Assembly (NCBI GenBank): GCA_964564415.1
Contig: CAZMAV010000023.1
Coordinates: forward strand, 4,980 to 68,979
Length of the DNA stretch: 64,000 nucleotides
Reading direction: 5' to 3'
DNA from: JALEFZ01 sp964564415
Lineage (GTDB): Bacteria > Bacteroidota > Bacteroidia > J057
The first letter of the stretch is position 1, and the number at the start of each line of letters is the position of its first letter. The notes beneath the pieces were generated by a model. It ran no database searches and had not been told where the DNA came from. It saw only the letters and a list, made by a program, of their open reading frames with translations. This document shows positions 63,751-64,000 of this stretch, piece by piece. A program made the translations under genes and the position numbers.

Positions 63751-64000
63751 GCGCAGGGGGAAACCCCGATTCTTCGGGGCCACAGGGATATGAATCCTGT
63801 AAGATCGCCCACAAGAAAAGCCAGCCCTTACGAACTGACTTGTCGTGGCGCAGGGGAAAACCCCGATTCTTCGGGGCCACAGGGGTATGAATCCTGTAAG
63901 ATCACCTACAAAAAAAGCCAGTCCTCGCGAACTGACTTATCGTGACGCAGGGGGAAACCCCGATTCTTCGGGGCCACAGGGGTATGAATCCTGTAAGATC
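63751..64000. repeat. 97-bp tandem repeat array (about 2.6 copies, continues off the right edge)
   Basis: Units start at 63751, 63848 and 63945, a constant 97-bp period; the first two units differ at 9 of 97 positions, all of them transitions. Each unit holds a strong hairpin CCCCGA-TTCT-TCGGGG, an ACAGG/CCTGT dyad and AGCCAGT/ACTGACT arms. On the reverse strand the last pair plus the following T-run (full in unit 2) looks like a terminator. Since 97 is not a multiple of 3, it is unlikely to be coding. Confidence 0.8.

Noticed and set aside
63622..63945. Forward and reverse open frames across the repeat array (107 and 64 residues)
   Set aside because: The repeat period is not a multiple of three, so the frame changes from unit to unit; the peptides have no coherent composition.
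63751..64000. CRISPR array
   Set aside because: The whole 97-bp unit repeats, including what would be the spacer, so there are no unique spacers; no cas gene is nearby in the window.
63751..64000. Tandem tRNA-like genes
   Set aside because: The ACAGG...CCTGT arm recalls a T-arm, but the loop has nine bases and there are no acceptor or anticodon stems.

Overview
The window looks like a chromosomal segment of a Bacteroidota bacterium, most likely near the Saprospiria or Lewinella-type environmental lineages. The evidence is two secreted enzymes ending in a type IX secretion (Por) sorting domain, two TonB-dependent receptors with an N-terminal carboxypeptidase-regulatory-like domain, many lipoproteins, a LytS/LytTR pair, and several exact matches to the Bacteroidota -7 promoter element TAnnTTTG. 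I could not run a phylogeny, so the placement below phylum level is inference.

Layout. 1-5.7 kb: a partial family 2 glycosyltransferase, a YfcE-type phosphoesterase, a dienoyl-CoA isomerase-like crotonase, a leftward lipoprotein/SCO/cytochrome c cluster, a cell-wall amidase and an Nfu-type Fe-S protein. 5.7-12 kb: a KAS III-like synthase, a 514-residue protein of unknown function and a YnjBCD-like ABC importer. 12-21 kb: a large TonB-dependent receptor, a DUF2064 protein, RecN, dihydrolipoyl dehydrogenase, a stand-alone CinA C-terminal amidase and ManA. 21.2-26.6 kb: a dyad-rich intergenic region, then a tightly overlapped operon of a PIG-L deacetylase, a 53-residue membrane protein and an SSS symporter, then a second regulatory-looking gap. 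26.6-34.1 kb: a TetR regulator and a TetR-TolC-adaptor-RND efflux operon. 34-42.6 kb: an exported unknown, a 1002-residue kinase/M23/aminotransferase fusion, RecG with a NeuD-like acetyltransferase, and an SH3-like lipoprotein. 42.8-50.6 kb: a TPR protein, GyrA, a decayed IS1595-type transposase, TrmB and MetK. 50.6-58.6 kb: a lipoprotein, a T9SS subtilase, an FNT channel, a second TonB-dependent receptor, and a LytS/LytTR pair followed by a PPC/DUF296 protein. 59-64 kb: a sparse, decaying region with a GH10 xylanase, two pseudogenes and a 97-bp tandem repeat array that runs off the right edge.

Most genes are housekeeping or standard Bacteroidota envelope functions. The less ordinary signals are: a family of 49-51 nt palindromes (AGCGCTGTTGGGG arms) and a second dispersed element carrying TTCGTGATNATCA, both concentrated in intergenic DNA between 17.9 and 26.4 kb; the PIG-L/small membrane protein/SSS operon; three look-alike operator sites ahead of a TetR gene; a lipoprotein gene whose signal peptide is cut by two stops that both look like mutated Trp codons; and the 97-bp repeat array, whose left end carries a leftward terminator.
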